64,000 nt of DNA from Paraburkholderia sp. BL23I1N1 (GTDB lineage: Bacteria; Pseudomonadota; Gammaproteobacteria; Burkholderiales; Burkholderiaceae): contig NZ_RAPV01000001.1 of the NCBI RefSeq assembly GCF_003610295.1, positions 2,728,001 to 2,792,000 of the forward strand, read 5' to 3'. This document shows positions 24,464-32,980 of the stretch, piece after piece. The notes under the pieces were generated by a model. It saw only the letters and a list, made by a program, of their open reading frames with translations, did no database searches and was not told the origin of the DNA. Numbering within the stretch: the stretch's first letter is position 1; each line of letters opens with the position of its first letter. A program made the position numbers and the translations under genes.

Positions 24464-25906
24464 TCACGCCATCGGCAACTTGCGCCGGATGGTCTGCAAG
24501 TTGGCGTACTCCGAGAGTCCGTGCAGTGAATTCTCGATGCCCATTCCCGACTGCTTGTGACCGCCGAACGCAACATGCGGTGAAAACGCGTGTGCCTGGT
24601 TGATCCAGACGGTCCCTGATTCCAGACGTGCGGCGATCCGTTGTGCGGCCTCGGTGTCGCGACTCCAGACCGACGCGGCAAGGCCGTAAATGGTGCGGTT
24701 CGCACGCTCGACGACGTCGTCGACGTCGCGCCATTTCAGTAATGGCAGCACCGGCCCGAATGCTTCCTCGGTTACGCAGCGCGCATCCTCGGGCGGATTG
24801 TCGATCAGCGTCACGGGAATGAAATAGCCTGGCTTCTCGTATACATCGCCGCCGAGCAGGAACGTGTGCCCCTGGGACTTCGAGTCGGCAATCAGATCAC
24901 GCACCTTCTCGTATTGCATCCGGTTTTGCAGCGGCCCGAGTTCGACGCCGGGTTCGAGCCCCAGGCCCATCTTCACGCCCTTCGCATAGGCGACGAGTTC
25001 GGCCGTGACGTCGTCGTAAATGGATTCGTGAACGTAGAGTCGCTTGCATGCGACGCAAAATTGCGCGCTATTTGCGAACGATGCCCAAAAAAGATCCTTT
25101 GCGATCGCCTTTGGATCGATATCGGGTAACACGATGCCCGGGTCATTCCCGCCCAGTTCCAGCGTCAGCCGCTTCAGGTTGCTCGCAGCGCTTTGCATCA
25201 CTTTCTTGCCGGTTGCCGTGGAGCCAGTGAACGAGATCTTGCCGATCTGCGGATGCTCGCTGAGCCAGCGACCCAGATCGTCACCTCCCGACACGATGTT
25301 CAATACGCCGGGCGGCAACACTTCCTGCGCTAGTTCGCCAAACCAGAGCGTGCACAGCGGCGTATAGGGCGATGGCTTGAGTACCATCGTATTGCCTGCA
25401 ACCAGCGCGGGCGCAATCTTCCAGATTGCCAGCAGAAGCGGGAAATTCCACGGTGTGATGCCACCGACCACACCGATAGGTGTATGCCGCGTGACGATCT
25501 CCTCGTTGCCGTCCGTTTCGAACACCTCGTCATCAAGCCGCTGCTTTGCGATTTCCCGACACCAGTGAACAGATCCGCCAATTTCCCATTCGGCCGCTGT
25601 ACGACTCTTGCCCTGCTCCGTGCTCAGCAACTGCACGAATGCCTCACAGTTGCGCTCGATAAGATCGCCGAGCCCAGCAACTGCCCGCTGGCGCTCCTCG
25701 ATCGGCATCGCGCTCCACGCCGGAAAGGCGCGGCGAGCGGCCGAAACGGCCGCTTCGAGGTCGTCTCTCGAACCTAACGGGTAGCGGCAAAATTCCTGTT
25801 CAGTGGCGGGGTTGATTACCGCACCAGTTTCTGTAGACGAAATTCGTTTGCCATCGATCGTTATCGCATAGGTCAGTTGCGCAAGCTCTGCAGCGGAAAG
25901 CTTCAT
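24464..25906 (-). CDS. Aldehyde dehydrogenase
   Basis: A 480-residue ALDH-superfamily enzyme with E250 (LTLELGGNDPGIVL) and C284 (ANSAQFCVACKRLYV) as catalytic residues. Family segments TPWNFP, FTGSTATGKKV and EEAFGPVLPLLKW are present. It is related to the semialdehyde/aliphatic branch (AldA/GabD-like). The residues before the catalytic cysteine are NSAQF instead of the usual NAGQV/NSGQT, a small active-site oddity. It heads a two-gene operon with the zinc alcohol dehydrogenase and is divergent from the TetR gene. A palindromic site lies 61 bp upstream. Confidence 0.92.
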   Translation of the reverse strand: MKLSAAELAQLTYAITIDGKRISSTETGAVINPATEQEFCRYPLGSRDDLEAAVSAARRAFPAWSAMPIEERQRAVAGLGDLIERNCEAFVQLLSTEQGKSRTAAEWEIGGSVHWCREIAKQRLDDEVFETDGNEEIVTRHTPIGVVGGITPWNFPLLLAIWKIAPALVAGNTMVLKPSPYTPLCTLWFGELAQEVLPPGVLNIVSGGDDLGRWLSEHPQIGKISFTGSTATGKKVMQSAASNLKRLTLELGGNDPGIVLPDIDPKAIAKDLFWASFANSAQFCVACKRLYVHESIYDDVTAELVAYAKGVKMGLGLEPGVELGPLQNRMQYEKVRDLIADSKSQGHTFLLGGDVYEKPGYFIPVTLIDNPPEDARCVTEEAFGPVLPLLKWRDVDDVVERANRTIYGLAASVWSRDTEAAQRIAARLESGTVWINQAHAFSPHVAFGGHKQSGMGIENSLHGLSEYANLQTIRRKLPMA

Positions 25907-25966
25907 TTACTCCATCCTCGGTTGAATGCGTAGTCGCTGTGGGGTTCAGCACTCGCGTTCGCTCGA

Positions 25967-25987
25967 CTAATTTAACGCGATTAGTTA
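25967..25987. promoter_or_regulatory. Predicted TetR operator A, upstream of aldehyde dehydrogenase
   Basis: CTAATTTAACGCGATTAG (25967-25984) is an inverted repeat with arms CTAAT/ATTAG. It lies 61 bp upstream of the aldehyde dehydrogenase start, between that gene and the divergent TetR gene. It matches a second site at 26975-26995 at 16 of 21 positions, including the core AACGCG. Confidence 0.6.
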
Positions 25988-26128
25988 CACTATCGCATCG
26001 GTTCCCGCGCCGGTCAAGAAAGTCTCTGCTAGTGGTTTTCCCGCGCGATCTCCGACGAGCCGGCGCCAGACACAATGGTCCACGGGTCTGCGCTATACTT
26101 CCCTGACGCCTTTCGTTGAACATCCAAG

Positions 26129-26833
26129 TTGAGCAAACGTATCCCTGGAAGCGGCAGCCTGAGTCGCGCAAAGACACCCGAAGACAAGGCACAGGTCAGG
26201 CGGGCATTCATCAACGCCGGCCGCCGCCTTCTGGCGCAAGAGCACCCATCCCAAGTTTCGCTTCGACGCATAGCGGCCGAGGCCGGCTATTCGCCGGCGT
26301 CCATTTACCAGTACTTCAACGATCACCGGGCGCTCTTCGTAGCCGTTCGTGAAAACGATCTGACTGCTGCTGCCGAGTATTTCGAGAAGGTTGCATCGGG
26401 CGCGACGGATCCGATCGAGCGCGTGCGCCAGGTGGCGATACGGTCGGTCGACTATTGGCTCAGCCGCCCCGAACAGTTCGACTTCCTTTTTTCCATGGTG
26501 GGAAAAAGTCCTGGCACAGCGGAAGATGGCGACATGCGCTTCGGAGAATCGCCCGTCGTATTGCGCGCACTCAACGTGTATTACCACGCCGTGGACGCGC
26601 TATTCGATACGCTCGCGGAGCCACCATTGCCTAATCGGCTTGCGGGGGACACGCTGATCGCCGCAATCTATGGGGTAGTACTCGTGCCTCGCACAACCCC
26701 GACGAAGCGTTGGTCCGACACCTACAAGATGGTCGAATTAACCGTCAACGCGATCATCGACAGTTGGCTGGCCAGCGGCGTCCATAACGGTAACGCCGAA
26801 GTCAGGAGCCCGGCGAAACGCAAGCCGCGCTAG
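26129..26833 (+). CDS. TetR family transcriptional regulator
   Basis: A 234-residue TetR protein. The helix-turn-helix is at about residues 24-70 (RRAFINAGRRLL, then SLRRIAAEAGYSPASIYQYF, then HRALFVAV). The only start in frame is a TTG at 26129, just after an in-frame stop and without a clear ribosome site, implying low expression. It is homologous along its length to the TetR protein at 833-1570. It is divergent from ALDH-ADH and upstream of the LDI2-ECH operon; matching palindromes in both promoters point to control of both. The effector is probably an alcohol, aldehyde or CoA intermediate of that pathway. Confidence 0.88.
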   Translation: MSKRIPGSGSLSRAKTPEDKAQVRRAFINAGRRLLAQEHPSQVSLRRIAAEAGYSPASIYQYFNDHRALFVAVRENDLTAAAEYFEKVASGATDPIERVRQVAIRSVDYWLSRPEQFDFLFSMVGKSPGTAEDGDMRFGESPVVLRALNVYYHAVDALFDTLAEPPLPNRLAGDTLIAAIYGVVLVPRTTPTKRWSDTYKMVELTVNAIIDSWLASGVHNGNAEVRSPAKRKPR

Positions 26834-26974
26834 GCGCCTCCCGCCTTACTCCGGTGCCTATTCCAGCGCGCCACGGAATCCAATCCCCATTCCCGATCAG
26901 TTAGCTCTGCCGGAGCGAGCATGCAGCCGCCATGCCCATCTCTGCATTGACAGAAGCGACAGCATTGTGTACTT

Positions 26975-26995
26975 TTAATTGAACGCGTTTATTAA
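26975..26995. promoter_or_regulatory. Predicted TetR operator B, upstream of LDI2
   Basis: An inverted repeat TTAAT-N11-ATTAA with the core GAACGCG lies 65 bp upstream of the LDI2 start. It matches operator A at 25967-25987 at 16 of 21 positions and sits at nearly the same distance from its gene. The surrounding 226-bp gap after the TetR gene holds no other feature that I can see. Confidence 0.6.
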
Positions 26996-27059
26996 TTGAC
27001 ATCCACTGGTCACATGACAACCAGAAGCGAGCCTTGCAGCCCAGATCTTCAGGAGACAA

Positions 27060-28631
27060 ATGAGCAACGAAACGATACGCTGCCAATCAGCGACGGTGCC
27101 AATGCTGGATGAACTTCAGGCTGGCCATTTGCAGCACATCCTCAATCTTGCCGCCAGACTGCCTGACGACTGGTCCGGCATGCAAGGCAAAACCTCGCTA
27201 CAGGAGGACTTCGGCTCGCTCCGGTTCCAGCTCGCCTACATGTCGTACGCACTGGCGCTGACCCATGTACACCGCCTGCCCGCGGCGCCCGCTGTGTTTC
27301 GCCCCGCATTCGATGCACTCGTGCAGAAGATGTTGTCGCCAGACGTCTGGACATATTGGCATTACGTGAGCACCGGCAACGGTCCCTTCAATAGCTCGCT
27401 TGGCGAATTGCCGCCGCAATGGGACCCCGTCGCTACCGACAACATCATGTATAGCGCCTATGTGCAATCGATGGCCCTTCTGTATCACTACCTGTTCCGC
27501 GACCCAAAATATGCGGCACCGGGCGCGCTGACCTTCTCGGTCAATCCTCTGTTCTGGGCCTCGGGCGGCAAGCATTTCTCTTACGACGAGCGTTCGCTGA
27601 ATGGACATCTCTACTGGAATATGGTCGAGCGCGGCTACCTTGGCATCGCCTGCGAACCGAACTGCGTGTTTCAGGTGTGTAACCAGATACCCATTCTCGG
27701 CTTTCGTCTTCACGACATGGTCTACGGTGGATCGCTGGCGAAAGAAGTGACCGATGGGTATCTGCGAGCCTGGTCCGATTTCGGCGTGCTGGACGGTACG
27801 GGTCACTTCAACATGATGATCCAGGAGAAGGAGCGCAGAGTGATCACACCACCGAACGGTGCGCCATGGACCGATTTCTGGACGGCATCGATGATGCACG
27901 CGTGGAATCCGGCCTTCGTCGAGGAGCACTATCCACGGCAAATCACGAAGTGGTCGATTGAAGGACCGGACGGCTCGCTGACCATCCGGCCATCGCCACC
28001 GCTGTCGCCCAGCAGTGCCGCGGCACCGTCGGCGCGCGACTTCGGATGGGCGGCAGTGTGCGCCTCCGAGGTCGGCGACCACGACACGTTGGGACGTTTG
28101 CTTGCCTACGCGGACCACTTCCTTCAGCCCATATGGAGGGACGGCGGGTATTTCTATCCCCGCCGCGACGAAGCGCTCGACGGCGCCGGGCGGCCGATCG
28201 CAATGGATCCGCATACCGGCAACGCCTTGCTGTCCTATGCGCGGCTGAATGTTCCCCATGGTCTGCGCAAGCTTTATGACGATCCCTGGACGACCACCGC
28301 TCATTTCGATGAGCCGGCGCTCGTCGAAATGAGCCCTGCTCTCGACGTTCGCAGCGCCTGGTTCAACAAAGACGAGTCACTCCTGACACTGAGGCTTGGC
28401 CCGCCATCCGGGCTGGCACCTGTGGCTACGCTTTCGATCGGCAATCATTGGAATCGCGGCAACTGGAAGTTCAGTATCAATGGCGTGCTGGTCGCATCCG
28501 GCAGTGCGCGTGAGGTGACAAGCCACACAGGCATCAACCTACGTCGAGCAGACGACACCTTGCTCATTGAATTACCGCTAAGCGGATTTCTGACCATCAC
28601 CATCCAATGGGACAGCACAAGTGACAAATAG
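27060..28631 (+). CDS. Linalool dehydratase/isomerase (LDI) family protein, paralogue 2
   Basis: A 523-residue paralogue of the protein at 7381-9000, similar over the full length. The cysteine pair is C198 and C207 in GIACEPNCVFQVCNQ, with the same nine-residue spacing as in characterised LDI; a third cysteine, C202, lies between them. The block DNIMYSAYVQSMALLYHYLF (residues 127-146) replaces the LDI ENIMY block, with Asp for Glu. The C-terminal ~120 residues (from about 405) form a beta-rich extension absent from the reference enzyme. There is no signal peptide. AGGAG precedes the ATG. The stop overlaps the start of the enoyl-CoA hydratase by 11 bases. Likely role: dehydration or isomerisation of a tertiary alcohol. 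Confidence 0.82.
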   Translation: MSNETIRCQSATVPMLDELQAGHLQHILNLAARLPDDWSGMQGKTSLQEDFGSLRFQLAYMSYALALTHVHRLPAAPAVFRPAFDALVQKMLSPDVWTYWHYVSTGNGPFNSSLGELPPQWDPVATDNIMYSAYVQSMALLYHYLFRDPKYAAPGALTFSVNPLFWASGGKHFSYDERSLNGHLYWNMVERGYLGIACEPNCVFQVCNQIPILGFRLHDMVYGGSLAKEVTDGYLRAWSDFGVLDGTGHFNMMIQEKERRVITPPNGAPWTDFWTASMMHAWNPAFVEEHYPRQITKWSIEGPDGSLTIRPSPPLSPSSAAAPSARDFGWAAVCASEVGDHDTLGRLLAYADHFLQPIWRDGGYFYPRRDEALDGAGRPIAMDPHTGNALLSYARLNVPHGLRKLYDDPWTTTAHFDEPALVEMSPALDVRSAWFNKDESLLTLRLGPPSGLAPVATLSIGNHWNRGNWKFSINGVLVASGSAREVTSHTGINLRRADDTLLIELPLSGFLTITIQWDSTSDK

Positions 28632-29460
28632 CCAATACTCCGAACTGGAGCATTCCACAAGCCCCGCAGTTGCTGCATTGCCTCTCGAGACGATCCTCTA
28701 CGAAAAGAGAGACGGCATCGCTTATGTGACGCTCAACCGGCCAAAGGCGCTCAACGCTCTCAACAAGCGAGCTCTCGCCGATCTGCGAACGGCGTTCGAG
28801 GACGCTCGGGATGATTCCGAGGTGCAGGGTATCATCCTGACCGGCGCGGGCGATAGATCGTTCATCGCTGGCGCGGATATCAGCGAGTTCGTCGATATCT
28901 CCACAATAGAGGCGGAACAGTCGTCCCGGAACGGACAAGGCGTTCTAGATCTCATCGAGACACTTGGCAAGCCGGTCATTGCAGCCGTCAACGGGCTAGC
29001 TCTCGGCGGCGGTTGCGAAACGGCAATGGCATGCACGATCCGGCTGGCGACAGAGAACGCGAAGTTTGGCCAACCCGAAGTCAAGTTGGGACTCATTCCC
29101 GGCTTTGGAGGAACACAACGCCTTCCACGGTTGGTCGGAAAGGGCCTGGCCCTGCAACTGATCCTCACAGGCGCCATGATCGACGCGCAAGAGGCCTATC
29201 GGATCGGGTTAGTCAACGAGATCGTTTCCAGTGCGAATCTCATCTCCCGTGCCGAAGCGATCCTTAGGCAGATCGCGGCTAATGCGCCGATCGCCATCAA
29301 ATTCGCCATCGAGGCAGTGAACTCCGGAATGAACGCGAGCCAATCGGAAGGCTTGCGCATTGAGAGTTCATTGTTCGCGATATGCGCTGCGACCGAAGAC
29401 AAGACGGAAGGAACCTTGGCCTTCCTGGAGAAGCGCTCGCCCAGGTTCCAAGGGAAATGA
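28621..29460 (+). CDS. Enoyl-CoA hydratase/isomerase family protein
   Basis: A 279-residue crotonase-fold protein starting at GTG 28621, inside the end of the LDI2 gene. The oxyanion-hole and acid/base features of true hydratases are present: SFIAGADISEF, NGLALGGGCE with E133, and GQPEVKLGLIPGFGGTQRL with E153. The N-terminal ~20 residues before ILYEKRDGIAYVTLNRP are an extension. Both catalytic glutamates are kept, so hydratase activity is likely. Together with the acyl-CoA ligase at 20318 it could act after acid activation, for example on a 3-methyl-branched enoyl-CoA. Confidence 0.92.
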   Translation: MTNSQYSELEHSTSPAVAALPLETILYEKRDGIAYVTLNRPKALNALNKRALADLRTAFEDARDDSEVQGIILTGAGDRSFIAGADISEFVDISTIEAEQSSRNGQGVLDLIETLGKPVIAAVNGLALGGGCETAMACTIRLATENAKFGQPEVKLGLIPGFGGTQRLPRLVGKGLALQLILTGAMIDAQEAYRIGLVNEIVSSANLISRAEAILRQIAANAPIAIKFAIEAVNSGMNASQSEGLRIESSLFAICAATEDKTEGTLAFLEKRSPRFQGK

Positions 29461-29862
29461 CATCAACTCAGGGCCCGATGCCTTGCGCTATCGTCCGCGA
29501 CGGCCGATGATCCGACGCTTGCGTGTTTTTTCGAACTGCGGCTGTACGCAGTGCAGTCGCGACGTTCAGCACGCCAATAGTGGCGTTGGAGGGCCATTCC
29601 AGCGTGGAAATGCCGAAGAACCGCCGCCCCCCACGATCGCTCTATACGCACGGCGGTCCACGCCAACACAGGCAGCGTCCGACGCCGCGGTTGACCTGAT
29701 TGCGATATCCGGTTCCTCTCCGGGTGGTTTCAATCGACGCATCAACGAGACGCATCGATTCGCCGCAAAACAGCGGTCCGTAGGCGGCACTACGTCCCTA
29801 CCTTACGTCGACCCAGCGTTGCATTTGCGCGACAAACGCCAGGTTTTAGAGCAAAGCGCAAC
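29461..29862. other. Gene-free stretch before the island boundary
   Basis: No frame here has family motifs or coding bias. It separates the LDI2-ECH operon from the first att-like module. Confidence 0.5.
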
Positions 29863-30097
29863 TGAGTACGTTGACGAGTACACAATCAAGATAAACCCGA
29901 GTAAATATCATTAAAAATCAATTGCCTACAAAGAAAACGTGAGTCCTCTCCTGGACACGATAAAAATAGTTCCAGATCAGTTTGCTGGATGATGTTCGCG
30001 ATCAAGCTCGCTCTTGCGGGCTTTTTTGCTTCTCGGGCGCCTGAAACGTGCTCGCGTTCCGCGATAAGCCGACGTCGAATGAGTACGTTTTTGAGTA
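29863..30097 (+). repeat. Att-like module, copy 1 (left boundary of the ~20-kb island)
   Basis: Two TGAGTAC-type boxes (29863, and CGAGTAC at 29875) precede a sequence resembling a tRNA 3' end (GAGTCCTCTCCTGGACACGA at 29941), then an imperfect terminator hairpin (30004-30028, AAGCTCGC/GCGGGCTT plus T-run), then two more TGAGTAC boxes (30079, 30091). A second copy at 50097-50331 has all four boxes at identical relative offsets (0, 12, 216, 228) and a better preserved core. Homology continues with divergence to about 30260. The layout resembles phage/island attachment sites with arm-type integrase boxes, but no integrase gene is seen. Confidence 0.7.
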
Positions 30098-30387
30098 CAT
30101 GAAAGTTCGAGTTCGTGGAAATGTACTGGCAGCACACGTCGCCTCTCTGCCGAGGGGTGTGCACCGCGCGCAGAGCCCCAGGTGCGCGCTCCATTACTAC
30201 GCCGCTTAAGCCACAAACCATGGTCGTGAAAGACCGCTGACGAGTTGCTAGCCGAAGCGATCGCAGCAACTCACTGGATACCACTACTGCATCCAACCTC
30301 TTTTCTTCCCCTCGATTACGCCCCACGAGGTGCAATACGGAGGGGGCCGAGACGCGTTCGCAAGGCATGATGCGCAGCCTGCGGAGC

Positions 30388-30651
30388 TTACTTCAGGCTG
30401 CCCGACGGGAATTGCTTCAGGCGCTCAGTCCGCGTATTACCGAAAACCTCCGCCGGCGCCCCCTCTTCTTCGACGCGCCCCTGATGCAAGAACAGCACGT
30501 GGTTCGATACGTTTCGCACGAAGCCCATTTCGTGCGTGACGACAATCATCGTGCGGCCTTCTCCAGCCAATCTCTGCATGACCTTCAGCACTTCGCCGAC
30601 GAGCTCCGGGTCGAGTGCCGACGTCGGCTCGTCGAACAGCGTGCGCGCCAA
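30388..30651 (-). pseudogene. C-terminal fragment of a polar amino-acid ABC transporter ATPase (GlnQ/HisP-like)
   Basis: The fragment starts just before Walker B ([19 protein letters not shown]) and includes the H-loop (VTHEMGF) and the C-terminal part, but lacks Walker A and the ABC signature. It aligns closely with the end of the intact ATPase at 42868-43734. Upstream the sequence switches abruptly, at about 30655, to an unrelated relic, so this is a recombination product. Confidence 0.85.
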
Positions 30652-30656
30652 GTACC

Positions 30657-30940
30657 TTGACTATCCGGTGCTCGATGATGGCCCCGCAAAACTGCTTCGA
30701 TGCGTCGTCCGTGCAGGACAGGTCGAAGATAAAAACGATATGCGCACCCGTTGTTGCAACGGCAGCCCTCCTTGATCGTGAGAGCGCCCGGGCCCGCTCA
30801 TAGACGGCATGCCGCACGCCAAGTGCAGTCGTCTCTCCATACACCTGCTCGATCTCGCGCAGATTTGCGATCGTTGCGACGACGCAGAGCTCCCCGACCC
30901 ATCCGGCAGGCTCCGCTTGCGCGTCGGTTCGAGTGGACAT
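30657..30940 (-). pseudogene. N-terminal relic of an unidentified signalling-type protein
   Basis: A minus-strand frame (MSTRTDAQAEPAGWVGELC, then ANLREIEQVYGETTALG, then TGAHIVFIFDLS) reads as genuine coding sequence and has the look of a degenerate GGDEF-like domain, as found at the start of some Burkholderia EAL proteins. It stops where the ABC ATPase fragment begins, so the gene is truncated. The identification is tentative. Confidence 0.35.
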
Positions 30941-31106
30941 CGACCACAGGTAAGACCGTGGACGATCTTCCGTCTGTCGCTGATCATCGAAACTCTCCTT
31001 GCACGCTTCGCAAACTATCACCGGCCCCCCGCCCGGCAGGCCGGCTCGACGCGGCTCTGAGCAGCTCGTGAGCAGGATCTTTGGATGCCACAATCACCTC
31101 GGTATA

Positions 31107-31397
31107 CTAAAGGTCCACACGTACTTTTCGCTGCACGCCTCGGGCATACGAAACTTCAGCGATGCGCATGGCAGGCCTCTCAGGATCGGGTGGAAAAACG
31201 CGCCATTTTCCGTCCCGATGACGAAAAAAGAACATCGCCTTCGACCCGCTTCCATTGTCTGCGACGACGCACACATATCGCCCCCTGCTGGATCGTCCGT
31301 AGTGGCTGACCCGAAACCCTCTCTTCGGGTCGGGCGCCAACCAGTCCTGCACCATACTTCTCAGCGACGTTCCCCCAATCGCCATAGTCTTCCTCAT
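31107..31397 (-). CDS. Small conserved hypothetical protein with WLAP...FRHRDGKWRVFPP motif (copy 2)
   Basis: A 96-residue protein (start 31397, or 31385 with AGGA six bases upstream). It shares SLR...Q/EKWLAPDP, RV....R and the block FFFRHRDGKWRVFPPDPERPAMR with the product of 12891-13130. The family is unknown to me. The block with alternating aromatic and basic residues suggests a compact beta fold. It lies in decayed island DNA between an lpdA pseudogene and transporter fragments, yet its own frame is intact. The longer frame to 31847 runs into the antisense of lpdA and is rejected. Confidence 0.6.
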   Translation of the reverse strand: MRKTMAIGGTSLRSMVQDWLAPDPKRGFRVSHYGRSSRGRYVCVVADNGSGSKAMFFFRHRDGKWRVFPPDPERPAMRIAEVSYARGVQRKVRVDL

Positions 31398-31489
31398 TCC
31401 GTGAAGGTTACGGTTCCGCGATCCTGACGAGCGAAGGTAGTGACTGGCTCGCGGCAACACGCGTTCGGCAGCCCCACCCAGACCTCGAT

Positions 31490-32862
31490 TTACTTCCGAC
31501 TTGCCCTTTTCCGCTTCGACGGCAAATCGGTACAAACGCCTTCGTACAGCTCGGCCGCCATGCCGATCGATTCGCCGAGCGTCGGGTGCGGATGGATCGT
31601 CTTGCCGATGTCCTCCGCGTCCGCGTCCATCCCGACCGCGAGGCGCACTTCGCTGAAAAGCTCGCCCGCATTCAGGCCCACGATGCCGCCGCCGATCACG
31701 CGATGGGTTTCCTCGTCGAGGATCAGCTTCGTGAAACCCTCGTCGCGGCCGTTCGAGATCGCGCGGCCCGATGCCGCCCACGGGAACACGGCCTTGGCGT
31801 ACTTCATGCCTTCGGCCTTGCACTGCTCTTCGGTCTTGCCGGCCCACGCGACTTCCGGATCGGTGTAGGCCACCGACGGGATCTGGAGTGCGTCGAAGTA
31901 GGCCTTCTCACCGTGCGTCGCCTCCGCAGCGACGCGACGCTCGTGCACAGTCTTGTGCGCGAGCACCGGCTGGCCGACGATGTCGCCGATCGCGAAGATG
32001 TGCGGGACGTTCGTGCGCATCTGCCTGTCGACCTCGATGAAGCCGCGATTCGTGACGGCGACGCCGGCCTTTTCTGCGCCGATCTTCTTGCCGTTCGGGC
32101 TGCGCCCGACGGCGACCAGCACGAGGTCGTAGCGCTGCGGCTCTGTCGGCGCCTTCTCGCCCTCGAACTTCACGTAGATGCCGTCCGCCTTCGCTTCCAC
32201 GCCGCCCCCCTTGGTCTACAGCATCACGTTGCCGAAGCGTTTCGCGTTGTACTTCTCCCAGACCTCGACGAGGTCCGCGCCGTTCATCAGGTTGTCGAGC
32301 ATTTCGACCACGTCGATCTCGGCGCCGAGCGTCGTATAGACGGTGGCCATTTCTAGGCCGATGATGCCGCCGATTACGAGCATCCGCTTCGGCTGTTGGC
32401 GCAGCTCGAGCGCGCCAGTCGGATCGACGATGCGCGGGTCTTCCCGCAGGAACGGCAGCTTCACCGACTGCGAGCCGGCCGCGATGATCGCCTGCTTGAA
32501 GCGGGCGACCTTCTTGCCGCCCTCGCCCTGCACTTCCATGTGATACGGATCGACGAACGCACCGACGCCCGTCACGACTTCGACCTTGCGCGCCTTCGCC
32601 TGCCGGCGAGGCCGGGCTTCAGCTTCCTGACGACGCCGGACTTGAAGTCACGCAGCTTGTAGAGATTGATCTCGAGCTTGCGAAACGAGATGCCGTGCGA
32701 CGCGAGCGCTTCCGCTTCCTCGACGAGGAGCGCCGTGTGCAGCGACGCCTTCGACAGAATACAAACAACGTTCAGGCACTTGCAGCCCAACGCCGAATAC
32801 CGTTCGCCGAGCGCTATCTTCATGCCGGGATCGGCGGCGCAGAATGCGACCGAGTAGGCTAC
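31490..32862 (-). pseudogene. lpdA: Dihydrolipoamide dehydrogenase pseudogene (nonsense and frameshift mutations)
   Basis: Three pieces of one E3 gene are visible. The N-terminal piece (from about 32862, AYSVAF.AADPGMKIALGERY, then CLNVVCILSK, altered from CLNVGCIPSK) lacks the first FAD-binding strand. The middle piece (32216-32575) has VDPYHMEVQGEGG and GGIIGLEMATVYTTLGAEIDVVE. The C-terminal piece (31490-32200) has IFAIGDIVGQPVLAHKTVHE and HPHPTLGES. A one-base deletion near 32608 separates the first two, and an in-frame TAG at 32216-32218 separates the last two. It cannot give an active protein. The functional copy is presumably elsewhere in the genome. Confidence 0.92.
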
Positions 32863-32980
32863 TCAGAAAGGGGGAAATCCGATTAGTCTCGCGACATGCT
32901 CCACTTTTCCGGGACCTGAAACGTCTGCACCATACTCTCTCATTGCCATGTCGTGAGCTCCGAGGCATGCCTACACGCCC

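Noticed and set aside
24429..24734. N-terminal extension giving a 469-residue alcohol dehydrogenase
   Set aside because: The extra 102 residues are Arg-rich, lie over the end of the aldehyde dehydrogenase gene, and are not part of the MDR fold; ATG 24428 has a good ribosome site.
31398..31847. 246-residue version of the small WRVFPP protein
   Set aside because: The extra N-terminal part is the antisense/shifted reading of the lpdA pseudogene.
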